Below are positions 30,773-41,441 of a stretch of 64,000 bases of DNA, piece by piece. The position numbers and the translations under genes were made by a program. Under the pieces are notes generated by a model. It was not told the origin of the DNA. It searched no databases and saw nothing but the letters and a program-made list of their open reading frames with translations. The DNA lies in contig CM039127.1 of assembly GCA_022036555.1 (NCBI GenBank), forward strand, positions 53,261,232 to 53,325,231, written 5' to 3'. The number at the start of each line of letters is the position of its first letter. Position 1 is the stretch's first letter. The DNA is from Microstegium vimineum (lineage: Eukaryota > Streptophyta > Magnoliopsida > Poales > Poaceae).

Positions 30773-33700
30773 ATGGCGATCCAGGTCGACATCCCGAAGG
30801 TAAGATTCATTCCTCATCCAATCTAACCTCTCTTTTCTCCGCAAAAACCTGGTTTCATCCCTGTTCTTCTTTCTAATTCGTCCCCTTCTCGAATCCTAGG
30901 GGTTGTACAACAAAGTCATCATTCCCCTCGCTGGTTCCAATCTTAGCTGCCTAGGCCCAATGGGCAATCCAGACCCCACCTCCATCATCAACGCAGAAAC
31001 CAACCGGATACCGTTTAGATCCGAAAGCTTTGGTCTGGGATTGTGGAAAGATACATTCCGCTCATGGCCCAAGCACACCAAAGGATGGAGAAATTGGTAC
31101 ATGAGGTTGGCCAGGTCACAGCAAGTATACTGGCAGGAGCGTGGCTTAGATCAATGCATTAGGCTCTCAATTGTCGATGCAGAGAAGAATGAGAACTTGA
31201 TGATAGCAGCTTCATATTTTTGGTCCGACAGTATGAACGCCTTCCTTTTCAGGCACGGACCAACTACTCCCACCCTTGCCGATGTCTATATGCTGACCGG
31301 CTTGGACATTACCTCTGCCGATACGCTCAACCTGTTTAACAGAAAAGCTGAGTACAAGATGAACACCCGCAATATCGGTGGCTGGACAGGTTACATCCAA
31401 GAACACCAGAAAACCGGATCGGTAAGCCAACGGGAGCACGCCATCTTTTTAAACATGTGGTTAGAGAAGTTTGTCTTCTGTGGCAAAACCATCGGCTCGA
31501 CCACTATGCACCTCCCCGCGGCCGAACTGCTCGCCCACGGCACAAGGCTTCCTTTGGGCAGGTACCTCCTCGGGTCAGTTTACCGATTGCTGCACCAAGT
31601 ATCCAATAAACTGCTGCTAGGAGAGCCCATCGGCAATCTCGGAGGCCCTTGGTGGTTCATTAACCTCTGGTTGAATGCACATATGCACAAGGCCCTCGAG
31701 TTCGACCTATTTGCCCAACAATTCCCGAGAGAGCTGTCAGAAGATTACCGATATGATGACGATGAATCGGCAACTCGAGCTCCGCTTAACTTTGGAGAAG
31801 CCATCATAACACTGCCGGGTACCGATGCCGATATAGAGCACTTCGGCTACTTTTTCCAGAGGTTTTACAACGGACTTCCCTCCACAGAACGGAGTTGGTG
31901 GCCATATCTTGATGAACAGAACCAGTTCCCACTGCTCTTCAACTTGACCGATATGAGCTTGCCTGAGAACCAAGCAATCATGAGGGCCAGCATCACTCCC
32001 CGAGCCCTCCCGGTAAACATCTTTGGATCTAGAAAGAATGCTCCGCCGTCGTACGAGTTTTACTATCCATCGGCAGCGGCAAGACAACTGGCATTTGGCC
32101 AACTGCCGATCAAGCTATGCTATTCCAAGGTCGTAAGACCCAGACAGACAATCTCCAGCAGTCTGGATTGGAACAAAGTCATCAACCTCCCTGCCGATGC
32201 CGATTTGTCAGACCTTGACTTGTCCTCCTGGACGCCGACCTCCTTCATTACCAACGAGTTCAAGTCTTGGTGGAAAGAGTGGAAGTGCCAACTACTCGCC
32301 AAGTCTTCACACTACTATCGGCACTTGATCGACGCCGATTACCTTATTCCCGATGACGCAATAAGTTCGCTATCCGATGTATTTTCATTATTTCATTTAT
32401 CATCAGTATCATCACTCTGCACCTTTGTATTTGACAGGCTGATGATCCAGTCCCCACAATGAGCAATAGCGGCAGGCCCTTCAAACTTCGGATGATGGGC
32501 CCTATATCGATCATTGGCAACAAAGCCCCGACGTTGTCCGCCTTCACGCCTCAACAGGTACCCTTGCCGATGCCTACAACAGCTCAGGCTACATCGGCTG
32601 CCGCTGTTGCCTTCACGCAAACTTATGCAGTAAACTCTTTACTTGTACCGATCATACACTGTTTCATCGGCAACATCTACCTTGCATAACTCGCTCTGTA
32701 TTTTCAGGCATTATGGTCATCGGCATCTATTCACAGAATACAACTAACTTCTGACCCTGTTGCCGATGGCCCCCAGTCTTCATCCAAGCGGATTGGTTCT
32801 CCTACTGCTGCGCCGACAAAAAAAAGGCGCTTGAGGCTGGCTTCCCCTCCACCATCGGCTCCAACTGCACCATCAGCTGCCGATGCGCCGCCAGCAGAGC
32901 TTCCGGCTCCAGTCACACCACCTGCCGACGGGTCATTGGTAGGAGTTCCATTGACTTCCGTACCTGAACAGCCGATGGATGACGCCCCCGTCCAGGAGAT
33001 AGTGGCTGCTGCGACGATCAAAACGGCATCGGCATTGGCACCGGCTATGGTGACTGAATAAACAACTCCCGTCGTAGCAACGGAGGTAGCATCAGCATCG
33101 GCATCGCCAGCCAGATTACCTGACGAAGGAACCATTCAAGCCTTCGCAGCAGCAATAATGTCAGCATCGGCACCATCGCCCCAAGTCCCCAATGATAGAG
33201 TGCCACCACAAGAAACCGTCACTACATCGGAGGCGACGCCAGTAACGACTACATCAAGACCAGCGGTGTCGGCTACTTCCCCAACACGGGCTCAGTCATC
33301 GGCGTCTGCCGCCGATGTTCAAGATGAAGCCGGACCGTCTAGCATACCAAGCCCCAGGCAGGAGATCCGTTTCAAGGCGGTAAGTAGATTACCTTAGAGC
33401 TCATAGTATAGTTTTGCAATCGGCATATTTTAACCCTTGTTTTCAGGCCCAGGACTCTCCAGACAGCCTCTTCTCTTACAGCCTAAACCTTCAGAACGAA
33501 GATGAGCGCCCAAGCCGCCTCCGAGCAGACAGTCTATTTACCTTCGTCGTCGACGTCCCCGATGATGATGAAGAGGAGAGTTCCCACCCGGCTCTATCGG
33601 CAGAAGTCAAGTCCAAGCTTGAGGAGTTGTTCTCCCTACTGCTGCAAGATACTTCCCAACTTATCCAGGACTCATCGGCGGCAAGGATTATATTCAAAGA

Positions 33701-34190
33701 TATCCAGAGCCATCTTTCCGCCGATGCAGCAGAAACCATCCTCCAAGCAGCTTCCATTGACGTCAAACAAATTCAGTACCAACGGCTCACTCGTCGCATT
33801 GCCGATAGAGCGGCCCAAGCCAAGAGCGAGGAAGAGAAGTTCAGATTTAAAGACCTTGCCGATGAGAAGCACAGAAGCATCGGTCAAGCCAAAACTTCCA
33901 TCGGCAACCTCGACCAGGAAATCTCTCGGCTATCGACGAGGAAAGAGGAGCTACTGGCAGAACTGCAACAGATTGAAGAGGGTTTGAGAGCTGCCAATCA
34001 ACAGAAGACCCAACTGTCTGACTCCATCGGAACTTTGCAGCAAGAAAGGGATCAATATGCTCGGCAAGCTATCTCATGGAAGAAGAAGATCAAGTCGGTT
34101 GAGGGCTCTGCCGATGCTGACGCTCAGGAGTTAGATGAAATAGACCAAATTCGCCTGCGCGCGATAAATGTTATTCACTCCTTGTTCTGA
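30773..34190 (+). CDS. Opposite-strand gene of the Tat element: plant mobile domain plus coiled coil, five exons
   Basis: Predicted exons 30773-30799, 30900-32378, 32438-32557, 32708-33379 and 33447-34190 all join in compatible frames at GT..AG sites and give about 1013 codons. Exon 2 resembles the plant mobile domain (PMD, aminotransferase-like) family: EHAIFLNMWLEKFVFCG and surrounding Trp/Tyr-rich blocks. Exon 4 is Ala/Pro/Ser-rich with a basic TKKRRLR that could be a nuclear localisation signal. Exon 5 encodes a long heptad-rich coiled coil. One in-frame TAA (33059-33061, about codon 660) interrupts exon 4 in this copy. It converges on pol, with 117 bp between the two stops, and starts near the 3' LTR. 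Opposite-strand genes are known in Tat elements; their role is unknown. The 59-bp second intron is short, so that junction is least certain. Confidence 0.72.
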
Positions 34191-34307
34191 TGCCTGTGGT
34201 ATCGGCGAGAATGTAACCTGATACTTAATTTTGTTTTGTAATATAACGCCAGTTTGCTTTTACCGATGTTTTTATAAGTTTACTTTTCATCGGCATTTGA
34301 CTAAGCA

Positions 34308-37300
34308 TCATGCGTCTACCCATATGCTAGGGTAATATCTCTTCAAGTATTTGCCGTTAATCGCCCTAGAAAACGTCACTGCTTCGAGGGTTTCCAAAAT
34401 GTACGCATTACCAGGAGCAGACTGTTTTATCCGATAAGGACCTTCCCAATTAGGGGACCACTTTCCAAACTTAGAGCTCTTAGTCCCAATCGGTAAAATT
34501 AACTTCCAAACCAAATCACCATTGGCAAATTCTTTTACCTTTACTTTCTTATCATACCATCGGGCAACCCTCTTCTTGTTCTCTTCAATATTAATTAACG
34601 CTCTCAACCGATGACCTGCCAAATCTTCTAACTCATCTTTCATCAGAGTAACGTAATCATCGGTCGTCAACTGATCTTGAAAAGATAATCGCCTAGAACC
34701 AGTTTTAATTTCCCAAGGTAGGACAACATCGTGTCCATAAACCAACTGATACGGCGAGACCTTGGTTGCACCATGACAAGCCATCCGATATGACCATAAA
34801 GCTTCGTTCAACACCACGTGCCACCTTCTAGAGTTTTCTTCAATCTTGCGCTTTATAAGCTTAATGACTCCCTTATTAGTCACTTCGGCTTGACCGTTAG
34901 CTTGAGCGTAATAAGGAGAAGAATTCAACACCTTGAAACCCATGCTAGCAGCAAAGTCATCAAACTCTCCTGATGTGAACATGGTCCCTTGATCGGTGGT
35001 AATGGTCTGAGGAATACCAAATCGGTAAACAACATGCTCCTTAACGAAATCCACCATGTTTGCCGATGTCACCTTTTTCAACGGAATTGCCTCAACCCAT
35101 TTAGTGAAGTAATCGGTAGCAACAAGTATGAACTTGTGCCCCTTGCTCGACGGCGGATAAATCTGGCCGATGAGATCAATAGCCCATCCTCTGAACGGCC
35201 AAGGTTTAATTATAGGATTCATTGCCGATGCAGGCGCCCTTTGCACATTACCAAACTTTTGACAATCTTGGCACCCTTTGAAATAATTGAAACAATCTTT
35301 CAGGATTGTTGGCCAATAATATCCATTCCGCCTAATCATCCACTTCATCTTGAATGCCGATTGATGCGCTCCACATACACCTTCATGGATCTCACCCATC
35401 AACTCCCTTGATTCCTCTTTGCCAAGACATCTGAGCAAAACTCCGTCAATTGTCCGATAATACAACTCATTATCAAGGAGCACATACTTAGTGGCTTGGA
35501 ACCTTAGGCGCCTTTCAACTTTTCTGGATGGATCCCTCAAGTAATCGGCAATCCCCTTTCTCCAGTCATCGGCATTTGTTACCGATGTCGTGACTTCCTG
35601 AATCGGCTGATATCCTGAGGCATTCTGTGCCAGCCGATTAGCCTCTTCATTATGCAACCTTGGAATGTGCTCAAGGCGGTACTCTTTGAACTCCTTTAAC
35701 AACCGCAGACACCGCTCATGGGCTGCAATTAACACTTCACTTCGGCACTCATATGTCCCGATCAGCTGATTAATCACCAACATGGAATCACCGAAGATTT
35801 CAACGGCATCGGCATGCACTTCCCTGAGTAGTTCTAACCCTTTAAGCAAAGCCTGGTACTCAGCCTGATTGTTTGTTGAAGTAGCAACAATCGGCAAAGA
35901 AATTTCGTACCTCTGTCCTCGGGGTGAAATTAACAGAATACCGATACCTACTCCATCCTTGCACGTAGACCCATCAAAGAACAGAGCCCAAGGGGCAATT
36001 TCAACAAAGCCCACCATATTGCAGTGCTGAGTGACAAAATCGGCCATCACCTGACCCTTAACAGCCTTTGCCGATTCATACCTTAGGTCAAATTCAGATA
36101 ATGCTAGAATCCATTTACCGATTCGCCCATTCAAAATCGGCATTGACAACATGTACTTGACCACATCATCTTTGCAGACAACAATGCATTCGGCCGACAG
36201 TAAGTAGTGTCTTAATTTAGTACAAGAGAAATATAAACATAAGCACATTCTCTCTGTGGCCGAATACCTGGTTTCAGAGTCCACCAACCTTCTGCTCAGG
36301 TAATATATTACACGCTCCTTCCCTTCAAACTCTTGAATTAAGGCTGACCCGATAACACCGTCATCGGCAGACAAATATAACCTGAAAGGCCTCTCGTGCT
36401 GCGGTGGAACTAAGATTGGGGGATTTACCAAGTACCTTTTAATCTCTTCTAAGGCTGACTGCTGCTCTTCTCGCCATATAAATTCCTGATCGGCTTTCAA
36501 CTTTAACAGAGGACTAAAAGATTTAATCTTACCAGACAGATTGGATATAAATCTTCTAATGAAATTAATCTTGCCGATCAGAGACTGCAGCTCAGTCTTG
36601 TTTTTGGGAGCAACTACCCTGTTAATTGCATTAATAGATTTTCTGCCGATTTCAATGCCTCTTTGATGCACCATGAAGCCCAGAAACTGCCCTGCCGATA
36701 CGCCAAACGCACACTTGTTAGGATTCATCTTCAGCCCATGCTCCCTTGTGCACTCCAATATCTTCTGCAAATCGGCAAGATGCTTCTTGAAGTCTCCAGA
36801 CTTAACCACCACATCATCGATGTAGATCTCAACAATTGTGCTGATGTACTTATGAAAGATAAAATTCATCGCCCTCTGATAAGTGGCACCGGCATTCTTC
36901 AAGCCAAAAGTCATGACTACCCACTCAAACAAGCCGACGTGACCCGGACATCGGAAAACAGTCTTGGGTACGTCTTCTTCAGCCATGAATATTTGATTGT
37001 ACCTAGCATTACCATCCATGAAGCTAATAATTTGATGTCCGGCAGCAGCATCGATCAGCAGATCGGCAACGGGCATCGGGTAGCCATCCATCGGCGTAGC
37101 CTTGTTCAAGTTCCTGAAATCAATACAAACACGAAGTTTTCCATTCTTTTTATACACAGGAACCACATTAGAAATCCAATCGGCATATCGGCATTGCCGA
37201 ATGAATCCAGCCTCGATTAACTTGGTAATCTCAGCCTTAATGTCGGGTAAGATGGTAGGATTGCATCGGCGCGCCGGCTGCCGATGTGGCTGAAAACCAG

Positions 37301-37547
37301 ACTTGATGGGTAACCGATGTTCAACTATCGATCGGTCTAAACTAGGCATCTCTGTATAGTCCCAAGCAAAACAATCTTTATTCTCTTTTAATAAATCAAT
37401 TAACTGCTGCTTACATTGGGAATCTAACTTAGCACTAATAAAAGTAGGCCTAGGTTTACTACCATCGCCGATGTCAACCTTGAGCAAGTCATCGGCGGAC
37501 ATGAAGCCCTGCCCCAGCTTTCCGTCATCGGCGAACTGATCCATCAA
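34308..37547 (-). CDS. Tat-lineage pol: reverse transcriptase, two RNase H domains, integrase
   Basis: An open frame of 1079 codons. Reverse transcriptase: VCIDFRNLNKATP and catalytic YIDDVVVKS at about residue 240. RNase H 1: about 395-450, starting FRLYLSADDGVIGSAL. Archaeal-type RNase H: FFDGSTCKDGVG at about 520, with NNQAEYQALLKGLELL and GDSMLVINQL. Integrase: zinc finger HEGVCGAHQ..CQDCQ at about 720-760, then the D-D-E core (AIDLIGQ about 789, TTDQGTMF about 849, NGQAEVTN about 885). It makes cDNA and inserts it. Its ATG overlaps the stop of the upstream protease frame, so a frame change is needed if it is translated as a fusion. One substitution stands out: GNARYNQ where GNAGYNQ is usual. 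Otherwise it appears intact. Confidence 0.95.
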   Translation of the reverse strand: MMDQFADDGKLGQGFMSADDLLKVDIGDGSKPRPTFISAKLDSQCKQQLIDLLKENKDCFAWDYTEMPSLDRSIVEHRLPIKSGFQPHRQPARRCNPTILPDIKAEITKLIEAGFIRQCRYADWISNVVPVYKKNGKLRVCIDFRNLNKATPMDGYPMPVADLLIDAAAGHQIISFMDGNARYNQIFMAEEDVPKTVFRCPGHVGLFEWVVMTFGLKNAGATYQRAMNFIFHKYISTIVEIYIDDVVVKSGDFKKHLADLQKILECTREHGLKMNPNKCAFGVSAGQFLGFMVHQRGIEIGRKSINAINRVVAPKNKTELQSLIGKINFIRRFISNLSGKIKSFSPLLKLKADQEFIWREEQQSALEEIKRYLVNPPILVPPQHERPFRLYLSADDGVIGSALIQEFEGKERVIYYLSRRLVDSETRYSATERMCLCLYFSCTKLRHYLLSAECIVVCKDDVVKYMLSMPILNGRIGKWILALSEFDLRYESAKAVKGQVMADFVTQHCNMVGFVEIAPWALFFDGSTCKDGVGIGILLISPRGQRYEISLPIVATSTNNQAEYQALLKGLELLREVHADAVEIFGDSMLVINQLIGTYECRSEVLIAAHERCLRLLKEFKEYRLEHIPRLHNEEANRLAQNASGYQPIQEVTTSVTNADDWRKGIADYLRDPSRKVERRLRFQATKYVLLDNELYYRTIDGVLLRCLGKEESRELMGEIHEGVCGAHQSAFKMKWMIRRNGYYWPTILKDCFNYFKGCQDCQKFGNVQRAPASAMNPIIKPWPFRGWAIDLIGQIYPPSSKGHKFILVATDYFTKWVEAIPLKKVTSANMVDFVKEHVVYRFGIPQTITTDQGTMFTSGEFDDFAASMGFKVLNSSPYYAQANGQAEVTNKGVIKLIKRKIEENSRRWHVVLNEALWSYRMACHGATKVSPYQLVYGHDVVLPWEIKTGSRRLSFQDQLTTDDYVTLMKDELEDLAGHRLRALINIEENKKRVARWYDKKVKVKEFANGDLVWKLILPIGTKSSKFGKWSPNWEGPYRIKQSAPGNAYILETLEAVTFSRAINGKYLKRYYPSIWVDA

Positions 37548-39385
37548 AACTCCTCCTCAGGACCGACTGCTTGGATCGGTTTGATGCGGTAATCGGCGAC
37601 TTTGAGGAACTCTTTGTCCCAGGCTTCGCCAGATATGCACCTGGTCTGCTCATAAGTGTCTAACTCCGCCGATGCAACAGTAGATGGGGCCTCACCGCGG
37701 ACGACTTCAATCCTATCCCCAATCCACTGTACCAAGCTCTGATGCATAGTAGAAGGGATACAGCAATTAGCATGAATCCAGTCCCTCCCAAGGAGTAAGT
37801 TATAGGTGCCTTTGCCGCTGATTACGAAGAATGTTGTCGGCAAAGTCTTGCTGCCGATGGTTAGTTCAACACATATGGCTCCCATGGCGGTTGACACATT
37901 GCCTTCGAAGTCCTTGAGCTTCATGTCGGTCTCGACCAAGTCCTGATCGCCTTTACCAAGCTTCCTGAACATGACATAGGGCATTATGTTGATCGACGCG
38001 CCGCCATCCACTAGCATTTTGGTCATCGGCTGACCATCCACCCTGCCCTTAACAAACAGAGCCCTCAGGTGCTGCCTCTCGTCTTCGGCCGGCTTTTCGA
38101 AGATAGCCGCCATCGGGTCCAGCACCAACTGTGCCATCTCGGCAACCTCTTCATCATCGTTGATGAGTGCCATAAACTCCATCGGCAACATGAGAACCAT
38201 GTTTATATCTGCCGATGGGCCTCTGTCCTTACGCTTCGGCCTCCATTGCTTCTCCTCCGAGGGTTCTGCACTGTCATATAGGTCGTCGCGGCGCTGCCGC
38301 TGAATTCTCCTCTTCTGAGTCTTAGTCAAACCCTTAGGGCACCAGGGAGGAAGCTTGGTCTTCCAGACAGGTTTATGCTGCCTCTCACTGCTTACATCGG
38401 CACTTCTTCCGATGTTGGGCTCCCCGGAGAATATCTCCTCGTCGGGCACTCTAGCGTTGGCCATCTCCTCGAGCTCCCTCTGGTCAACGCGCCTGCCAAG
38501 CCGATCATGGGCACTGAGCTTGCCCCCCAGTCGGTCATGTGCCGATCTGTCTTCTCTGAGCGGCCGGGCGTACCTGGGTGCCTGATCATCAAAACAAGGT
38601 CGCTTACCTGACCGATCGGCTGTGTAGTACCCATTGCATTCCGGACAGTTATCGGCAGTGGGCAGCTTGATGCCTTCTTCCCAGCAATGAACAAAGAAGG
38701 GACACCTCCAGTGATCCTTATGTCGAAGCCATTCCCGATGCTCCTCTTCTTCTTGCCGATACCGTTCCTCACGTGATTGCCGATGATGTCGCCTTGGCTG
38801 TTTGTGAGTAATCACCACTCCGGGACCCCTGTTGGCGTTGTTACCTTCATCGGCAACCTTCTTACCTTTTCTGTCATCGGCAAACTTTCCTGCGTCGCGC
38901 TTAGGCACTTGGTAGTCAGGATCTACCAATGAATTCCTTCTGGCGGCTTCCGATGTCAGCACTTTGGTTTTGTCATTGATCTCCACCATGTTGTTTGGGA
39001 ATGGGTGCTGATCTATCTTCATCAGCTTCTGGGCTTCAGAGTTTTCAAACTTAATGCTCCCAGACTCAATCTCCGACTGCAACTGCTGCCTGAATACTTT
39101 GCAGTCATTGGTACTGTGTGAAGTTGCATTATGCCACTTGCAGTACCTGATCTTCTTGAGCTCTTCGGCTGATGGAATCACTTGATTGGGCGCCAACTTG
39201 ATTCGCCCCTCTTGCAACAATAGGTCAAACATCCTATCGGCCTTGGTGATATCAAAGGTGAACCTTTCTGTTTCCTTTTGGCCGAATGGACAAGACACAG
39301 GCTTCTTATCCTTCACCCATTCGGCCGCATCGACACTCAGATCTTCATCCGATCCAGAGTCTTCTTCTCTCCCGATGAAGGTCAC
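37544..39385 (-). CDS. Tat-lineage gag C-terminal region and aspartic protease
   Basis: An open frame of 613 codons. Near residue 82 it has a CKWH..H..C-type pattern (YCKWHNATSHSTNDC), a conserved feature between gag and protease in Tat elements. The aspartic protease motif LVDGGASINIMP lies at about residue 457, with LLLGRDWIH further on. The frame is continuous with gag (39443-41389), separated only by a TAG at 39445-39443 and 19 codons before the first ATG. It ends in a TGA that overlaps the pol ATG. The Arg/Asp/Glu-rich middle has no named domain. Confidence 0.9.
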   Translation of the reverse strand: MTFIGREEDSGSDEDLSVDAAEWVKDKKPVSCPFGQKETERFTFDITKADRMFDLLLQEGRIKLAPNQVIPSAEELKKIRYCKWHNATSHSTNDCKVFRQQLQSEIESGSIKFENSEAQKLMKIDQHPFPNNMVEINDKTKVLTSEAARRNSLVDPDYQVPKRDAGKFADDRKGKKVADEGNNANRGPGVVITHKQPRRHHRQSREERYRQEEEEHREWLRHKDHWRCPFFVHCWEEGIKLPTADNCPECNGYYTADRSGKRPCFDDQAPRYARPLREDRSAHDRLGGKLSAHDRLGRRVDQRELEEMANARVPDEEIFSGEPNIGRSADVSSERQHKPVWKTKLPPWCPKGLTKTQKRRIQRQRRDDLYDSAEPSEEKQWRPKRKDRGPSADINMVLMLPMEFMALINDDEEVAEMAQLVLDPMAAIFEKPAEDERQHLRALFVKGRVDGQPMTKMLVDGGASINIMPYVMFRKLGKGDQDLVETDMKLKDFEGNVSTAMGAICVELTIGSKTLPTTFFVISGKGTYNLLLGRDWIHANCCIPSTMHQSLVQWIGDRIEVVRGEAPSTVASAELDTYEQTRCISGEAWDKEFLKVADYRIKPIQAVGPEEEF

Positions 39386-39442
39386 CTTCTTGTTCCAAGT
39401 CTTCCTGGGCTCAAAGGCTTTGATATCCTGATCGGCAATCCT

Positions 39443-41389
39443 CTACACCAGGTGACTTAGGCTCTCAAACTCCTGGGACGCGTATTTGTCCTTGATGTGC
39501 GGCAGTAACCCCTGGAAGGCCAAATCTGCTAGTTGTCGATCATCAAGCACCAGACTGTAGCACTTGTTCTTCACATCCCGCAGCCTCTGCACAAAACTTT
39601 CTACCGATTCGTCGTTGCGCTGTCTCATTTTAACCAAATCGGTAAGCTTCTTCTCATGTATGCCAGCAAAGAAGTATTTGTGAAATTGCCTCTCCAGATC
39701 GGCCCATGTAATTATAGAATTTGGAGGCAATGATATGAACCATGTGAAAGCCGATCCAGACAATGATGACGAGAACAGTCTCACCCTTAATTCCTCCCTG
39801 CTGGCAGCCTCCCCGCACTGGATAATGAAGCGGTTGATGTGCTCCATCGTCGACGTGTCGTCTTGGCCGGAGAACTTGGTAAAATCAGGCACCTTGTAAC
39901 GATTTGGGAGAGGAATCAAGTCATATGCAGGCGAGTACGGGGTCCGATAGGAGTATGTATTGACCTTGGGTTTGATACCGAATTGCTCCTTCATGACTTC
40001 GGCAATCTTGCCGACCCAATACGCATCCTGCTCCTGCCGACTCATTGGCTGATTATCGACTGGTGGAGTCGGCTGACGCGCCTCTTGGAGATGTGCAGTA
40101 GTTGCGGGCGCAGCACCAGTCATCTGGACGTTATGCATCGGCTGATTTACCGATGGATAGATTGGCATGCTTGGCGGGGTCGGCTGACGCGCCCCTTGAA
40201 GATATGCAGTTGTCGCAAGCGCAGCATCAGTCATTTGCATGCTATGCATCGGTTGGCGTACCGATGGATGATTTGACATACTTGGCGGAGTCGGCTGAAC
40301 TGTTACGTTCATCGGTTGTTGTACCGATGATCCGCCTTGGATGTAAGCTGGGCCTCCATAATAACACGTTGGCGCGCCGGGCTGCTGAGCTGGTGACTGG
40401 TTGACCCATCCCATATTGTAAGGCATCGGCATGTGACTTGCCGATGGTTGATAGCTGACCGGAGCATGCGGCTCTTGAATCTTGGAGCAATTGATCACCA
40501 GATTGCCTTGGGGATACAGAGCTCCGGCTTGAGCGTTTGCCGCCAGGGATTGACTACCGGTGGTTATAATGTGTTGCATCGGCACAGAGCTCGCCGATGG
40601 TGGCATCGGAGGTATGTTGGGGATCACTTGGAGATCATCTGATGGCACTTGTATGGTTGGAGCAGGCGCGGAGTTGTGCATCACATGAGCCATCGTCTGT
40701 GGCTGTGCTGCCGATGCTATAGAGTTCTTCCAGGTTGAACCGTCTCCCTGCACCAGGTTAGAGCCAGCATATAGATTCAGAGGCATACCGTATCCCCACC
40801 AGTTAGCGGGGGCTGGTCCTGAAGTTGCCGACGCGGCTGGATCTGCGTTGAACTTGGTAGCATCGCCGGCGTTCGGTCTTGGTGACGTAGCCACATCGGC
40901 AGACGGTTCCACCGGGGTGGAAGACGCCATCTGAGCCGCCGATGGGCTTGCAGATGCCATCCTAGGTTGATGGTACGCTGGGCCGGCATATCGCGGTGCA
41001 TGTCCTTCTTTGAATGTTTGTGCAACAGCATTGTAGACAGTATTGGACAACACGCTAGAGTGGTTAATCAAAGCTTGACTTACAGCGGCGTTAACCATCT
41101 CTTGTAGCTTGCCAGGGTTGGCGTCGTACGTGACCTGCCGTGGCATCGGCGGATCTTGCTTCTGAATTGCTTCGCCGCTCCTGCTGAGGCTGAAGGATTT
41201 GAGATACAACTGCCTGTATTCCTCCATAGCCCGCTCCATGGCCTGCTTCTGATCATCTTTCAGATCGGCCTCAGACACTTCAATGACATTCCTCTGATTA
41301 ACATCGGCGTGATGCTTCTGATCATCTTTCAGATCGGCCTCAGACACTTCAATGACATTCCTCTGATTAACATCGGCGTGATCAGCCAT
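39443..41389 (-). CDS. Tat-lineage gag (capsid region)
   Basis: Start chosen at ATG 41389, about 50 bp inside the 5' LTR boundary; the frame is open a further 21 codons upstream. The C-terminal third resembles the retrotransposon gag (UBN2/gag-asp) fold: SGSAFTWFISLPP, ITWADLERQFHKYFF and SVESFVQRLRDVKNKC. The middle is low-complexity, rich in Pro, Gln, Ala and Met. Near the N-terminus a 23-codon segment is exactly or nearly exactly duplicated. It ends at TAG 39445-39443, beyond which the same frame continues into the protease. Gag would form the particle. Confidence 0.9.
   Translation of the reverse strand: MADHADVNQRNVIEVSEADLKDDQKHHADVNQRNVIEVSEADLKDDQKQAMERAMEEYRQLYLKSFSLSRSGEAIQKQDPPMPRQVTYDANPGKLQEMVNAAVSQALINHSSVLSNTVYNAVAQTFKEGHAPRYAGPAYHQPRMASASPSAAQMASSTPVEPSADVATSPRPNAGDATKFNADPAASATSGPAPANWWGYGMPLNLYAGSNLVQGDGSTWKNSIASAAQPQTMAHVMHNSAPAPTIQVPSDDLQVIPNIPPMPPSASSVPMQHIITTGSQSLAANAQAGALYPQGNLVINCSKIQEPHAPVSYQPSASHMPMPYNMGWVNQSPAQQPGAPTCYYGGPAYIQGGSSVQQPMNVTVQPTPPSMSNHPSVRQPMHSMQMTDAALATTAYLQGARQPTPPSMPIYPSVNQPMHNVQMTGAAPATTAHLQEARQPTPPVDNQPMSRQEQDAYWVGKIAEVMKEQFGIKPKVNTYSYRTPYSPAYDLIPLPNRYKVPDFTKFSGQDDTSTMEHINRFIIQCGEAASREELRVRLFSSSLSGSAFTWFISLPPNSIITWADLERQFHKYFFAGIHEKKLTDLVKMRQRNDESVESFVQRLRDVKNKCYSLVLDDRQLADLAFQGLLPHIKDKYASQEFESLSHLV
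41241..41378 (-). repeat. In-frame 69-bp tandem duplication in Tat gag
   Basis: Two direct copies of a 69-bp segment (23 codons, each containing the ADVNQRNVIEVSEADLKD block). The length is a multiple of three, so the gag frame stays open. Confidence 0.92.
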
Positions 41390-41415
41390 GCCGGATGTGT
41401 AGATTTGTATAATCA

Positions 41416-41435
41416 GGTCCCACCGAGCGTGCCAA
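41416..41435 (-). other. Candidate primer binding site of the Tat element
   Basis: On the minus strand TTGGCACGCTCGGTGGGACC begins six bases after the 5' LTR ends at 41442, the expected place. I cannot assign the matching tRNA. Confidence 0.55.
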
Positions 41436-41441
41436 AAGAGG

